A DNA stretch of 64,000 nt from Leptidea sinapis (GCF_905404315.1 NC_066290.1:10043453-10107452), one strand, 5' to 3'; numbered from the stretch's first letter, positions 11,271 to 21,447 are shown. Notes: generated by a model not told the origin, from the sequence alone. Program-made: numbers and translations.

Positions 11271-12156
11271 AATTTATATGTATAAGTATATAGCGTATGA
11301 CAGCTGCTGCTGTAATAAGGTGAAAAAAAGGCAACAAACTCAACATCAACAACGCATCACCAACGCAGCAACACATGTACACTAAAACAAAGTGGCATAA
11401 GTATATCGAGTGGAAGACGTAGCTTTCATGCACAATAAAGTAAGAGACATGGCCTGTTATCACGCTTTGGCTGTTAGGCTACGTCTGGACATAATATTAA
11501 TCTAGACGTATAAATTATCTAAAGTTTTTCGTTATCTTGGAAAAATAATAAAATATGAGCAAATGAATAAAAATTGATTTATGCACTAAAAATAATGTTA
11601 CAATTTGTACGAGAGAGTTATGGTGGCATAATTATACGAAGTTATCGCTATTTAACGATCGGATCTCTTTCAGGTAGGTGTAGAGAATTTTATTATAACT
11701 TGGCATACGCAATAAATAACATAGGATAAAGTACAGTCGTAAAATTTTCCCCACTTTTTGTAAAAATCAAATTTTGAAAATAATATTATAACAAGTGAAA
11801 TAATAAAACAAACATCAGAGGCAAGTTGAAATATTCCTTTATTATTTTGAACAGTCTAAAATTTTTAACTTTTTCTTTTAAACGCTATTTTTCTACAAAA
11901 ATAGCTTTAACCAAAAAGTAGAAATTCTAGAAATCTTTTTGTTCGCCTAATATCGTCCCGGGGACGATATTGAGATAGCAACAATAATCAGTACGTAAAC
12001 TTCAAGTGTATCGTTAAAATTATTATTATTGATATTGTATCTTTATCATAATTATAATATCTGATCAGACTTTTATTAATTATTGATAAGGTGAAAGTAA
12101 TTTAAGTTTCTCAAACCGATTGTACAAACAAAGTTTACTCCAGGATTTTCAACACA
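11271..12156. other. AT-rich intronic sequence with a 23-nt palindrome
   Basis: No gene seen. A perfect odd palindrome (AATATCGTCCCGGGGACGATATT) lies at 11949-11971, centred on one G. The rest is AT-rich, within intron 2 of ECI1-A. Confidence 0.5.
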
Positions 12157-12381
12157 ATGCTCATGCAGCTTTTGCAAATAATTTGTGCATCTTATCCATT
12201 TCTCACGCTTTGTCTCACTTGCCTAATGGACGTTGAAGGTAGCCTAACAACTGCAACAGTCTGTAAGTCAGCTGGAACTATATACGGGGAGAAAGCGTTG
12301 CTAAACCTTGGAGATGGTGTTCTTCGTTTAGACCGAGTGGTTTCCAAAGGAACGGGGAAATCATTTACCATAGATGCCTAA
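12157..12381 (+). CDS. Unrecognised 74-residue ORF in intron 2 of ECI1-A
   Basis: ATG at 12157, stop at 12379-12381. The product begins MLMQLLQIICASYPFL (hydrophobic) and ends GKSFTIDA. The opposite strand over about the same 200 bases is also open in one frame and is rich in Ser, Arg and Pro. GC content is higher than the surroundings, which suggests an inserted or once-coding fragment, but I cannot say which strand matters and recognise no family. About 540 bases of featureless AT-rich intron follow. Confidence 0.2.
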   Translation: MLMQLLQIICASYPFLTLCLTCLMDVEGSLTTATVCKSAGTIYGEKALLNLGDGVLRLDRVVSKGTGKSFTIDA

Positions 12382-12920
12382 GGGCAGATAAAGTGACCCA
12401 ACTGATACATCATTAAGAATTTGTAATTTTTTTTCTATCATCCATTAAACCAAAACCAGCTCTTAACCTAAATAAAATGTTAATTAATTTAAATCAAAGT
12501 AATAACAACCAATTTTGTCAAACATTTCATTACAATAAGTCTAATACTATCATATTTAGAGAGTACTCATAGAATTTCAATTTATAACTCTCATTGAACA
12601 GATTTTTCTTCTTTTTATACAGTGTAGGACAGTGGTTACGTGTCACCGCCAAACTATTGCAGTTGCCGACTGACATGATAAACTTAAGACTTTAGATTGT
12701 CCTAGATGTGTGCTTGATGTTCCTGAAAAGCATATTGTATTTTTATAGATAATTTTGTAATACTCAAGTTAAAAAATGTACCTATGTATTGCGTATCTCT
12801 ATCTGCTCTGACAACAACTACTATTTTTGTACCATTTTGTTACTGACATTAATACCATTAATAATTTTAAATAGTTTTTCGATTTTGCCGAGCGAGTGTG
12901 AATAATTATTTATATTTCAG

Positions 12921-13133
12921 GGTCATGCACCAGCATTCGGGTGTGTATTAGCAATGTCCTGCGAGTATAGAGTGATGGTGTCCGGCAAATATACAACCGG
13001 CCTGAATGAGACAGCTATAGGAATAGTTGCAACACGCTGGATTATGGATACCATGCGTAATACGATATCACAAAGGGAAACAGAATTTGCGCTCACAACT
13101 GGTAGAATGTTCACCGTGGATGAAGCTTTAAAG
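12921..13133 (+). CDS. ECI1: ECI1-A (enoyl-CoA delta-isomerase paralogue), exon 3
   Basis: Coding exon preceded by TATATTTCAG and followed by GTAATA; 71 codons, phase 0 at both ends. It encodes the crotonase-fold core of mitochondrial 3,2-trans-enoyl-CoA isomerase, which moves cis-3 or trans-3 double bonds to trans-2 during oxidation of unsaturated fatty acids. SCEYRVM, GLNET and MDTMRNTISQRETEFAL are clear family blocks. Compared with copy B (57142-57354) seven residues differ, all in the first 41: HAPAFGCVLAM replaces HAPAGGCLLSM at the oxyanion-hole loop, and IVATRWIMD replaces IVAPRWFMD. The Glu of GLNET, the probable catalytic base, is kept. The last 30 codons match copy B at every base. 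Exons 1-2 are not in the window. Confidence 0.9.
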
Positions 13134-13164
13134 GTAATATGCTGGCGTATAGACGACCTGACAG

Positions 13165-13288
13165 CCCTGCGTGAACAATATTGATTTAAATTTAAAAAAA
13201 AGCCCGCTGAGTTTCTTGCGCCCATTCTTCTCAGGTCAGAGGCAGTCTCTTTTGAATGGGTGGTAGTTTTGACGTTCAATAAGTGATC
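13165..13288 (+). mobile_element. 3' UTR fragment of Jockey-like family A, split by LINE B1
   Basis: Contains GCCCGCTGAGTTTCTTGCGC and the following block, the reverse complement of the 3' UTR of element A (4160-4270). The remainder, ending TTAATTTGAATTTGAC, appears after the B1 insertion at about 15238-15275. GATC occurs at both junctions. Confidence 0.7.
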
Positions 13289-15237
13289 CTTTTTTTTTTA
13301 TATGAGAGGCGGCAAACGGGCAAGAGGCTCACGGGATGGGGAGAGGTGAGGCAACCGCCCATGGACATCCGCAACAACAGGTGTGTCAAGAAATGCGTTG
13401 CCGGCCTTTAAGGTGGGAGTATGCTTTTTTCTTGAAGGTCCCTAAGTCGTATCTGTTCGGGAAGACCGCTGCCGGTAGTTGATTCCACAAAGTGGCTGTG
13501 CGAGGCAAGAAATTTCGAAGAAAACGCGCGGTTGTGGAATGCCAGACGTCTACGTGATGCGGATGGTACTTTGCACGTAATGTCCGATGGTGGAATTCGG
13601 CCGCTGGAATCAACCCGAACAGCTCCTAAGAACCCAAGCCAATCGGAGATGACTTGATCGTCGATGATTCGAGCCGCTCTTCATTGTATGCGGTCAAATG
13701 GAAGAAGCTGGTACTGGGGAGCATCCGCCCACAGGTGAGAACAGTACTCCATGTGAGGCCGAATTTGCGCCTTATAAAGTTGCAGGCGGTGGCTTTTAGT
13801 GAAATACTGTCTCGCCTTACTGAGTACACCAAGCTTTTTAGAGGCCAGTTTGGCCAAGTGACCTTCCAAGTGACCACGGAACTGAACGTCGCTCGATATA
13901 TCGACGCCAAGTATGCCAATACAGGCTGTGGCAGTTAGAGGAGTGATCTCGAATCGAGGGGATACGACAAAGGGAGACTTTTTAGTGGTGAACGCACAAA
14001 CTTGTGTCTTCTTGGGGTTGAATTGGACTAAATTTTGTCGGCCGCATTCCGAGACTTTGCAAAGCATAGTCTCGATTTCAGACACAAGTTTGATCCGGTT
14101 CTCGTCGACGCTATCCCGGGATATGTTGGCACGGCCGTTGTAGGAAGCATACCCCTCTGCATTCGTATGCAGAGGGGTATGCTTCTAGGAGGGCTAATCA
14201 TTGCTATGAATATTGCTAATTTGCAGCATATCATTGATATGCAGAAGAAACAGCGTAGGGGATAGCACACAGCCTTGTGGGACACCAGAGTTTATGGGTT
14301 TTAAGTCGGAGCATGCACCGTTGATAACAACCTTGATGCTCCGATCAGCCAAAAAGCTAGTGACCCATTTGCACAACTTCTCGGGAAGCCCGTAGGTTGG
14401 CAGTTTCGCTATAAGCGTTTTATGCCACACCCGAAGGCCTTCGCTATGTCCAAACTCACCGCCAACGCCACTCCCTTCGACTCAACCGCTTGCGCCCATT
14501 TATGGGTGAGGTACGCAAGAAGATCACCAGCTGAGCGACCCTGACGGAAACCGTACTGGCAGTCGCTGATCAGCTGGTGCCCCTCTAGGTATCCCAAGAG
14601 CTAAGAGTAATGGCAATGGGGGGGTAGTTGGACGGATCTGAGCGTACACCTTTCTTAGGGATCGGGTGCACTAAAGCCGCCTTCCATAATTACGGGACTA
14701 CGCCTGATGAGTAGGAGAGCCGGAAAAGATGGGTAAGGACCGGCGCCAGTTCCGGAGCACATGTCCGCAGCACTATCGGGGGAGTGCCATCGGGCCCGCT
14801 CGATTTGTGAATGTCCAAGGTGAGAAGCGCCTTAAGCACGGCACCATGCCGGATTTTTACCTCCGGCATATATGAATCGCACCGCGGAATATGCGGTTGT
14901 GGTGCATCTTGGTCATCCAGAGTCGAGTTGGACGCGAAGAGGGAGCCCAGGAGATCAGCTTTCTCTTTCGCGTCATGGGCCAGCGAGTCATCATCCCTGT
15001 GCAGTGGCGGACAGCCTTGGCGAGCGACCAGAACGCACGAGTTCAACAGATCTGCCTCCACGGGTAGGATGCAAAAAAGCACCGCATCTCGTCCCACTCT
15101 GCTGACCTATAGTGCCACACGCGGCGACAGCTTAAGAAGCGGGGCCTGGTTAGGGCGCGTGATCGGCACGGTGCTCCGGATCAGGCAGTGGTCCGATGAT
15201 CCCAGAGAAGGGTCAACGGAAACTAGGTAGCCGTCCG
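13289..15237 (-). pseudogene. LINE B1: degenerate reverse transcriptase (FLRNFLPR family)
   Basis: A minus-strand LINE with an oligo-T boundary at 13289-13300 (its A-rich 3' end). Pieces in order from its 5' side: endonuclease end (GSSDHCLI near 15200), linker (15097-14690, PDGTPPIVLRTCAPELAPVL), fingers and palm (14597-14194, FRQGRSAGDLLAYL and VPQGCVLSPTLFLLHIND), thumb (14085-13681, LVQFNPKKTQVCAFTTK and LGVDISSDVQFRGH) and C terminus (13613-13386, FLRNFLPRTATLWNQLP). At least four frameshifts separate them. The catalytic YADD codons have been replaced by a perfect hairpin (14144-14185). It lies in intron 3 of ECI1-A. Confidence 0.85.
14144..14185. repeat. Perfect 19-bp hairpin inside LINE B1
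   Basis: GAAGCATACCCCTCTGCAT at 14144-14162, TCGT loop, then its exact reverse complement at 14167-14185. The sister copy B3 has the ordinary YADD-coding sequence at this place (near 36905-36945). Confidence 0.95.
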
Positions 15238-15399
15238 ATCTTGAATCTTATTTTTAATTTGAATTTGACAATGTCAACAAAGGAGCTAATAACAAGCGCG
15301 GCTGACTATTTACGACTTGTCCATGAAAATCGGTAACTGTAACAATAGATTTGCATACCTTTTCTATCTTGCTGAAGCTTTAATCTTAATAAATCTTTT

Positions 15400-15945
15400 A
15401 TCGGCAAAAGGCACACGGGATGGAGAGTGGTGATGCATCCGCCCATGGACATTCGCAACAAAAGGTGTCAAGTGATGCCGGCCTTTAAGGCGGGGTATGT
15501 TCTTTTCTTCAAAGTCCTTAAGTCGTATCCATTCGGAAAAACAGCAGCTGGTAAATTATTTCACAAAGTGGCTGTGCGAGGCAAGAAATTTCTTGCAAAG
15601 CGCACGGTTGTGGACGCAGACGCATTTAACGTAATGTCAATGGTGGAATTCGGCCGCTGCTATCAACCCGAACAGCTCGCCTGAGTACTTCCCGTAATAA
15701 ATGCGGTAGAAGATGCAGAGAGAACCCACATCACACACGAGGGGATACGACAAAGGGAGACTTTTTAGCGGTGAACGCACAAACTTGTAACTTCTTAGGG
15801 TTGATTTGGACTTTTGTCGACTCCATTCGAGACTTTGCAAAGTATAGTCTCGATTTCAGATACAGGTTTTGTTCCGGTTCTCGTCGATGCTATCCCGGGA
15901 CATGTTGGCACGGCCGGTGTAGAAAGCATAGCAATGAATATTACA
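15400..15945 (-). pseudogene. LINE B2: short, internally deleted copy of the B family
   Basis: Shows the same C-terminal and 3' UTR blocks as B1 and B3 (AAAGGCACACGGGATGG, GCCCATGGACAT, AAGAAATTTCTTGC, GGTGGAATTCGGCCGCTG). It then jumps near 15745 to the pre-YADD part (GGGATACGACAAAGGGAGAC and CCCGGGACATGTTGGCACGG), so the thumb is deleted. No long frame. Confidence 0.75.
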
Positions 15946-16024
15946 GTAAGTCTTGGCGATGTAGGTACATAGATATATTATGTAAACAATTTGTTATTTT
16001 TAAAGTAAAGTTATCCCTCACTTC

Positions 16025-16130
16025 TGGGGACTGGGACAGGGATGCGGGACTCGAACCCAGGCTCCGTCCGAGCGCTTTTCCTAGTGTCTTGTTCAACTCT
16101 CAGGTTGTGGCTCCATCTATAGGATCTACT
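16025..16130 (-). repeat. Possible tRNA-derived SINE fragment (B-box)
   Basis: The reverse complement of 16047-16057 is GGTTCGAGTCC, an exact match to the RNA polymerase III B-box consensus, within a GC-rich block unlike its AT-rich surroundings. I could not place a convincing A-box. The rest of 15945-16370 shows nothing else. Confidence 0.3.
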
Positions 16131-16380
16131 TTACAGTTGATAATCTGCTCAACCACAATAATGGCATATTATGAAAGTGACTTGAAATGTTGCTCTTTCA
16201 AATCTAAACAATTTGTTATTTTTAAAGCCACTACGAACGAAGGATATTATGATTTGACAAGATGATCCTAGAATATGTTCAAATTAAATGTAGGTACTAA
16301 TTACGAAATTCAAAAGAATTGTTCTAACACGTTTATGTGGTAACGTTACTATTACTTAGACGACTTTCTCAATGATAATG

Positions 16381-16668
16381 CAGAATTATAAACAAAAGTT
16401 TAAGTCTTGTACTAGGGCAACGGCAACCACGAAAACAATTAATGACCATGTGTTGACTAATATTATTGACTACTTTCATGGTGTTATAATTGAGTCTGCC
16501 CTGTCAGACCACAAGAATATATATGTTGAGCTAAAACGCTATAAGCTACCACCGAAAACAAGAGTACAGTACGAAGCTATAGATTTCTCTAAATTATATA
16601 AAATGGTGGAATCATCCAAAATGGAGAACGAAAACCACAATTTTACCATTCTGGGCGAATATAAATGA
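16381..16668 (+). pseudogene. LINE endonuclease fragment
   Basis: A plus-strand frame carrying the C-terminal part of an APE-type endonuclease and the start of the linker: SCTRATATTKTINDHVLTNI followed by ESALSDHKNIYVEL. The SDH catalytic block is intact, but no RT follows and the fragment ends in AT-rich sequence before exon 4 of ECI1-A. Confidence 0.65.
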
Positions 16669-16853
16669 AAGAAACTATTGCAAAGTACAAAATATAAAGC
16701 AATCAATCAGCCACATATTAATAGGTTTAAACTGAATATTCCAAGCTTAATTTTAGATTTTTTAGTTACAACTTACAACATGTTAATTAATAATTCCTTA
16801 ATAATATTAACTAACATTAATAATTCAGTATTATATTCATATTTTCAACACAG

Positions 16854-17114
16854 GTTGGCCTCATAGATGAAACAGCAGCTGACAAAGAAGACGCTATCAA
16901 GAAATGCAAAGGATTTATCAAGAAGTTTGACCGAATCCCTTCTTTAGCCCGCGGTCTCACAAAACAAGGTATTCGAGCTGAACCAATCAAGTGGCTACAA
17001 GACAACAGAGAAGCAGACACAAATGTGTTCCTAGGTTTTGTAAAGAATCCAAATATGCAAGAATCTTTGGAAATGTATGTTCAAGCTATGAAGGCAAGGG
17101 CAGCCAATAAATGA
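16854..17114 (+). CDS. ECI1: ECI1-A, terminal exon 4
   Basis: Preceded by CAACACAG; 86 codons plus TGA. It encodes the C-terminal helical region of enoyl-CoA delta-isomerase, beginning VGLIDETAADKEDAIKKCK. Seven residues differ from copy B, all mild (L/V, V/L, N/K, M/V, M/I, V/I, A/S). The frame is intact and in phase with exon 3, so copy A is not an obvious pseudogene at this end. The intron before it is 3,720 bases, against 131 in copy B, the excess being LINE and other repeat sequence. Confidence 0.9.
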   Translation, partial: VGLIDETAADKEDAIKKCKGFIKKFDRIPSLARGLTKQGIRAEPIKWLQDNREADTNVFLGFVKNPNMQESLEMYVQAMKARAANK

Positions 17115-17362
17115 TTGATTGTTGCTATAAGGGTGGAGTTCACGGAAACGAAGATAATCATTGATTTTAAAACCGACCGATTAATGATAATGACATTGGT
17201 AAACATAGAGCGTTTTATTTCTGTTCACCGTTACCTTTCTAACAAGGGTTATTAAGCCGAGCGTTTTATTAAGTCTTGTTATAACCAAATAAGATGTCCT
17301 AGCCCTTTAAATGAAATAATGTTTATGCATATAACTTTAAATGATTGTTTTGATACAATTAT

Positions 17363-17368
17363 AATAAA
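17363..17368 (+). terminator. Candidate poly(A) signal of ECI1-A
   Basis: First clear AATAAA downstream of the stop codon, about 250 bases into the 3' region. Confidence 0.45.
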
Positions 17369-17385
17369 CTATATAAAAATGAAAG

Positions 17386-18046
17386 AGACAGTTTTATAGT
17401 GATTATCAGGCGAGAAGTTCTCTCTATTTAACTTGAAAGGTTTATAATGTGTTTAAAATGTTGATGTCATTGTATATTTGATCGTATTTTTCTCTGTGCC
17501 GGTGAAATTATTAATTATTTATAGTGCAAGTGCTACAAAATAATTTGTAGCATTAAAATAAGAATGAGATAAATAATTATGAATTTGATGTTTTGTTGAT
17601 TATCTATGTATTTCAGTAAATTAAGAGTATATAGTCTTCTTCTTCTGTTAAAAAATTAAAGCATGGCATTTTATGATTTTAGTTATGATATTATCTGATA
17701 AACAATACAAAATAATTACTTAGGTAGGTATATTACCTATGGTAGTCACTACGTTTACCTAGTGTACTCTGTGGTAAGAAGTAAGAACTGTCAAAATAAT
17801 CAACCTTCAACGATTAACCAAGCCTTTCGTGGTGGATTATGATCAATTATGATGACAGAACACTTTTTCTCTAACGACATTATGATAATCGCCTGAACCA
17901 CAGATGAGTAAAAAATAAGGACTCCGTGTCACCTACATAACCGCGTGCAACGCAGAGTTATTCGAATTGTCGAGGATCTAGTACTCAGTCAAAAATTTCA
18001 TCACTTTTGTATTTACCTAGCAACCAAATCACTCTAAAGCATAAAG
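17386..18046. other. Intergenic AT-rich DNA with a short LINE scrap
   Basis: No gene seen. At about 17940-17990 a plus-strand scrap reads RVQRRVIRIVEDLVL, the C-terminal RT signature of the FLPRTTKLWNE-type LINE family seen elsewhere in the window. Confidence 0.45.
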
Positions 18047-18830
18047 TTATATATTCTCTAAAAATTTACTTATTTTATATAACGTTAGTGGCAAACAAAC
18101 GAATTTAAGAATGGATTTTGTGTAGTTATTCTTAAAACTAAGAAATTTTATATGCTTATCTTTAGTTCTTGGAAATAAATAAAAGTCGCAGGGCTCCAGG
18201 TCAGGACTGTATGGCGGATGACTCATTATCTGGACACCTGCCATAATCAAATTTACAATAGTCCGTTTTGCGGAGTGCGCTGAAGCATTGTCGTGGTGAA
18301 GGAGGATCCTGCTTCGAGGGCGCTGATGTCGATTTTTTTCCAAGAGAACAGGCAAAGAGCGATTGACATACCAGGATGCAGTAACTCTCCTACCATCTTC
18401 TAGCACAACTGTCGCGAAATGTCCTTTCCGACCAAAAAATGAGGCAATCATCTTTTTTCCTTGACTTCTTCCTTTCTTTACCTTACTTGGCCAATCCTCC
18501 AAAGGAAACACCCACTGAGCTGATTGTCTTTTGGTTTCGGGTTCGTAACAATATATCCAGTTTTCATCACCTGTGACGATGTCAAATACAGCAATTGAGT
18601 CACCGCCGTTGAAATTATCTAACATAGTGGTGTAGTGGCACCAGATGGGGCTTCATTACGAAATGCTAATCGCAGCCTATCATAGCTTTGTTGTTGATTA
18701 AGCACACAAAGAAAGTCATAATAAATCATAGACCGAAAATTTTCTCGCGTTAGGTTAATTTTCACGTCGAACAAGAGTTTAAGATTTGCCGCCAATTCAC
18801 AAAAACAAATGACAAATGAATGCAATAGAT
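18047..18830 (-). pseudogene. mariner transposase, internally deleted
   Basis: The N-terminal part (18825-18619) has the mariner helix-turn-helix start ENFRSMIYYDF and RLRLAFRNEAPS. The rest of the DNA-binding domain is missing. The catalytic part (18625-18047) then begins and carries all three acidic positions: IVTGDENWIYCY, LLHHDNASAH and YSPDLEPCDFYLFP. The last two are spaced as in D,D34D mariners. A frameshift separates the two parts, so the enzyme is dead. I could not fix the terminal inverted repeats; the flanks 17990-18046 and 18831-19390 are AT-rich with nothing recognised. Confidence 0.85.
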
Positions 18831-19392
18831 ATACTACATTATGTTATCAAAGAGTTCTAAAATTTAAATTCAAAATTTGAAAAAGTTTTCATTAGCAATG
18901 TTTGTAACTGGCCAGTTCTAAACATTTTCAGTGTTACCCACGTATTGATCAAACAAATAATAATTAAGTACACAGATGTAAGAATGTTTGCAGCAACGAA
19001 AAATTACCCGTCAAAAAATTTGTGCTCGTCAATAATTAATCAAAATAAAATATAAACATATGAAATGAATTTTTATTAACCTTTGTTCTTCATTATCATT
19101 TACTTATTTAATATTTGTGCCTTTGTTTACCTTATAATTATACATTTATTCATTAATATTCATTAGCTTCGAAGCTAAATGACAAATAATTATCTACTTA
19201 TTTCGGTATCTTAATCTAACATAAGTTGTAAAGACAGGAAAAGTAAAAAACATCCATAAAAACGCATTTTTAATCAGTCTGATCATTAAGGCATACATGA
19301 ATAATTAGTTTAAAAAATACATTCAACTACTAGAACGTAATAAAGAACACATATTTTTTTTTGTAATTTTCCCAACATCTATCGATGTTTCT

Positions 19393-19590
19393 TTAGATGG
19401 GGTCGACATCACAAATTTTAGTACCGCGTAGACTCGCTATGGCCAAAAGCGCCAAAATGTGAATATCAAACAGGCACAAAAACACTTTGACAGCCGCCAG
19501 TCCAGTGGTATATTCATAGAGGTCAGTGGCGATTACATACTCGAGCTTTTTCTTTACCTTTTCCGAACTCGTGCGTTCTTTTTCCAGCAG
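19393..19590 (-). CDS. Candidate terminal exon, unrecognised protein
   Basis: A 66-codon open frame on the minus strand starts immediately after an acceptor-like TTACTTTTATAG (19591 and above) and ends in TAA at 19393. It begins LLEKERTSSEKVKKKLEY and then has a hydrophobic stretch including KVFLCLFDIHILALLAI. It has no ATG, so it would be a 3' exon of a minus-strand gene with upstream exons at higher coordinates. GC content is higher than the surroundings. I do not recognise it; it may come from a transposon. Confidence 0.3.
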   Translation of the reverse strand: MLEKERTSSEKVKKKLEYVIATDLYEYTTGLAAVKVFLCLFDIHILALLAIASLRGTKICDVDPI

Positions 19591-19899
19591 CTATAAAAGT
19601 AATGTCTATTAAAAAGAAAAAACCAACCACGAAATAAAATTTTAGAAGTTTTTATGATTCTTGCAAATATTTTTAAAAAGAAGCTATTAATTTAGTTAGG
19701 TTTCATTTCATTTCATCTCATTAAATTTCATTTTAATTTCATATCAATAAAAAAAATCAACTGAAGACTTGGCTGTATGGATATAGTTCCCTTTGCCTGC
19801 CCAGAATGGGTGAAGAAAACAAAAAAAAACTCTGCACTTTTACGGTTGGCGCCATTTTCCAGAAATTTTCTTTGCGAGTTTAGTTGTTTGTTGCACAAA

Positions 19900-20053
19900 A
19901 TGAGTAATTTCGACGGTATTTTATCTGAATGATCACCACCGGAACTCAGTATAATTGCAAAATGCGGAAAAACCAAAAAGTCGCTACATATCTACATACG
20001 ACGAATTTATTGCGTGGAGAGAAGAGAAAAAAGCAAATAGTTTTTCAGAAAAT
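19900..20053 (+). pseudogene. Crypton-like tyrosine recombinase, N-terminal fragment
   Basis: Begins MSNFDGILSE, then an in-frame TGA, then PPELSIIAKCGKTKK, and after a one-base shift TYDEFIAWREEKKANSFSEN. This N-terminal pattern (SPPEL, a Tyr-Asp-x-Phe-x-x-Trp helix, then SFSENV) matches what I remember of Crypton-type recombinases common in insects. The catalytic domain is absent because a LINE tail starts at 20054. The 300 bases before it (19600-19899) hold no other recognised feature. Confidence 0.45.
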
Positions 20054-20345
20054 GTTTTGTTTTTTTTTTATGGAAAAGGAGGACATACGAGCGTACGGAT
20101 CACCTGGTGTTAAGTGATCACCGCCGCCCACATTCTCTTGCAACACCAGAGGAATTACAGGAGCGTTGCCGGCCTTTAAGGAAGGTGTACGTGCTTTTTT
20201 TGAAGGTACCCATGTCGTATCGTCCCCGAAACACAGCGGAGGATGTTCATTCCACAGTTTTGTAGTACGTGGAAGAAAGCTCCTTGAAAGCCGCACTGTG
20301 GAGGACCGCCACAGATCCAGATGGTGAGGATGATATCCTAATTTG
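20054..20345 (-). mobile_element. LINE 3' end fragment (FLPRTTKLWNE family)
   Basis: A run of T marks the A-rich 3' end at about 20058. The minus strand then reads RSFLPRTTKLWNEHP in the C-terminal RT region. The same family is seen at 56755-57060 on the plus strand. About 300 featureless bases follow it (20346-20639). Confidence 0.7.
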
Positions 20346-20639
20346 TGGCGTGTTGTGTCTAGACACGCCCAGTCAAATAATCACAAGCATTCGCACACAT
20401 ACGTAACCACAAATTCGACCCTGTAATTTCTCAACACATAGATAATTGGCATACACACGCCTTCTTTTGACATCTCACGCCTATGAAGTTTCATATTATA
20501 CCGATAATGTTATACTTCATGGATGGGTACATGAGTAAAGTGATGTGCCACGCATAACGAACAACCCGACTTTCAAAAATCGGTTTTGACATTTAAATCG
20601 AATAAACTTATTCAAATTATGTAAATAATAATCGAAAGG

Positions 20640-21065
20640 CATGGGTGATCAAGCCGTTCAAAGAGCACTTGATCCCTGACATCTCGAGCAGCTCTGCGTG
20701 CAGCGTTCAAATGGTTTGAGCTAATAATGGTGTGCGCCAGACCAGAAATGACAGCTGTACACATTATTTGGCCGGACCTGCGTTTTGTAGAGCGCTAGAA
20801 TATGTGCCGGCCTGAAGTATTGCCGGGTTCTCTTTATTATTCCGATACTAGCCGCAGGTTTAAGGTCAAAGAGTGGTGTTCATAAAGAGTGGTAAACGCG
20901 CTAGCTTGAGTCTTCTGGGGGTAACCTCTCTGTATACCAAGAACTGGAGGCTGACAATGACTGCCCTAATTTTGGAGAGCAGGGAGGTAATAGCAATAGG
21001 CCTGTTGTTAGCCGAATCCGAACTGTCTCGTTATTCTTTTATCGGATAGACAAGGGTTGAATTCC
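20640..21065 (-). mobile_element. Degenerate LINE RT fragment
   Basis: Matches, with many changes, the block at 26100-26480 (TCTCGAGCAGCTCTGC and TGGCCGGACCTGCGTTTTGTA are recognisable against it) and the thumb region of the B family. No frame survives. 21070-21447 is AT-rich with nothing recognised. Confidence 0.55.
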
Positions 21066-21447
21066 ATAAGTCCGGGACCGGAGTTCGGAGTAATGCAGCC
21101 AGTAGTAGGATTCGCCGGTTCTGGCTCACAGTAGTAAAGATTCGCCGGTTCTGGCTCATTTGTTCGTGATGCCTACTAAAAAAAAAAGTTTGATGTCAAA
21201 CTGGGGGTTTTGATGTATTTCCGAGCGATTGCGCTGATCCGTTTTTAGATATCTCTTATAGTTTCAAAGTTAGCTTTTTAAATTAAACAGATCCATAATA
21301 ATTAATAATCACTGGACATTAAGCTAATGATTGGTGAGCGACTCAATGTCTAAATTTCCATGAACGTGATACAGGTAATTTACTAATTACATCTGTCACA
21401 TTCGTTACTACGATTTATAAGACAGTTGCTGTATTTATTATTTATTT

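Noticed and set aside
13134..13184. Alternative end of ECI1-A (exon 3 read-through to 13184)
   Set aside because: An intact exon 4 with acceptor and conserved C terminus lies downstream, so normal splicing is the simpler reading.
16047..16057. A functional tRNA gene
   Set aside because: Only a B-box is present; no A-box at the proper distance and no cloverleaf could be folded by eye.
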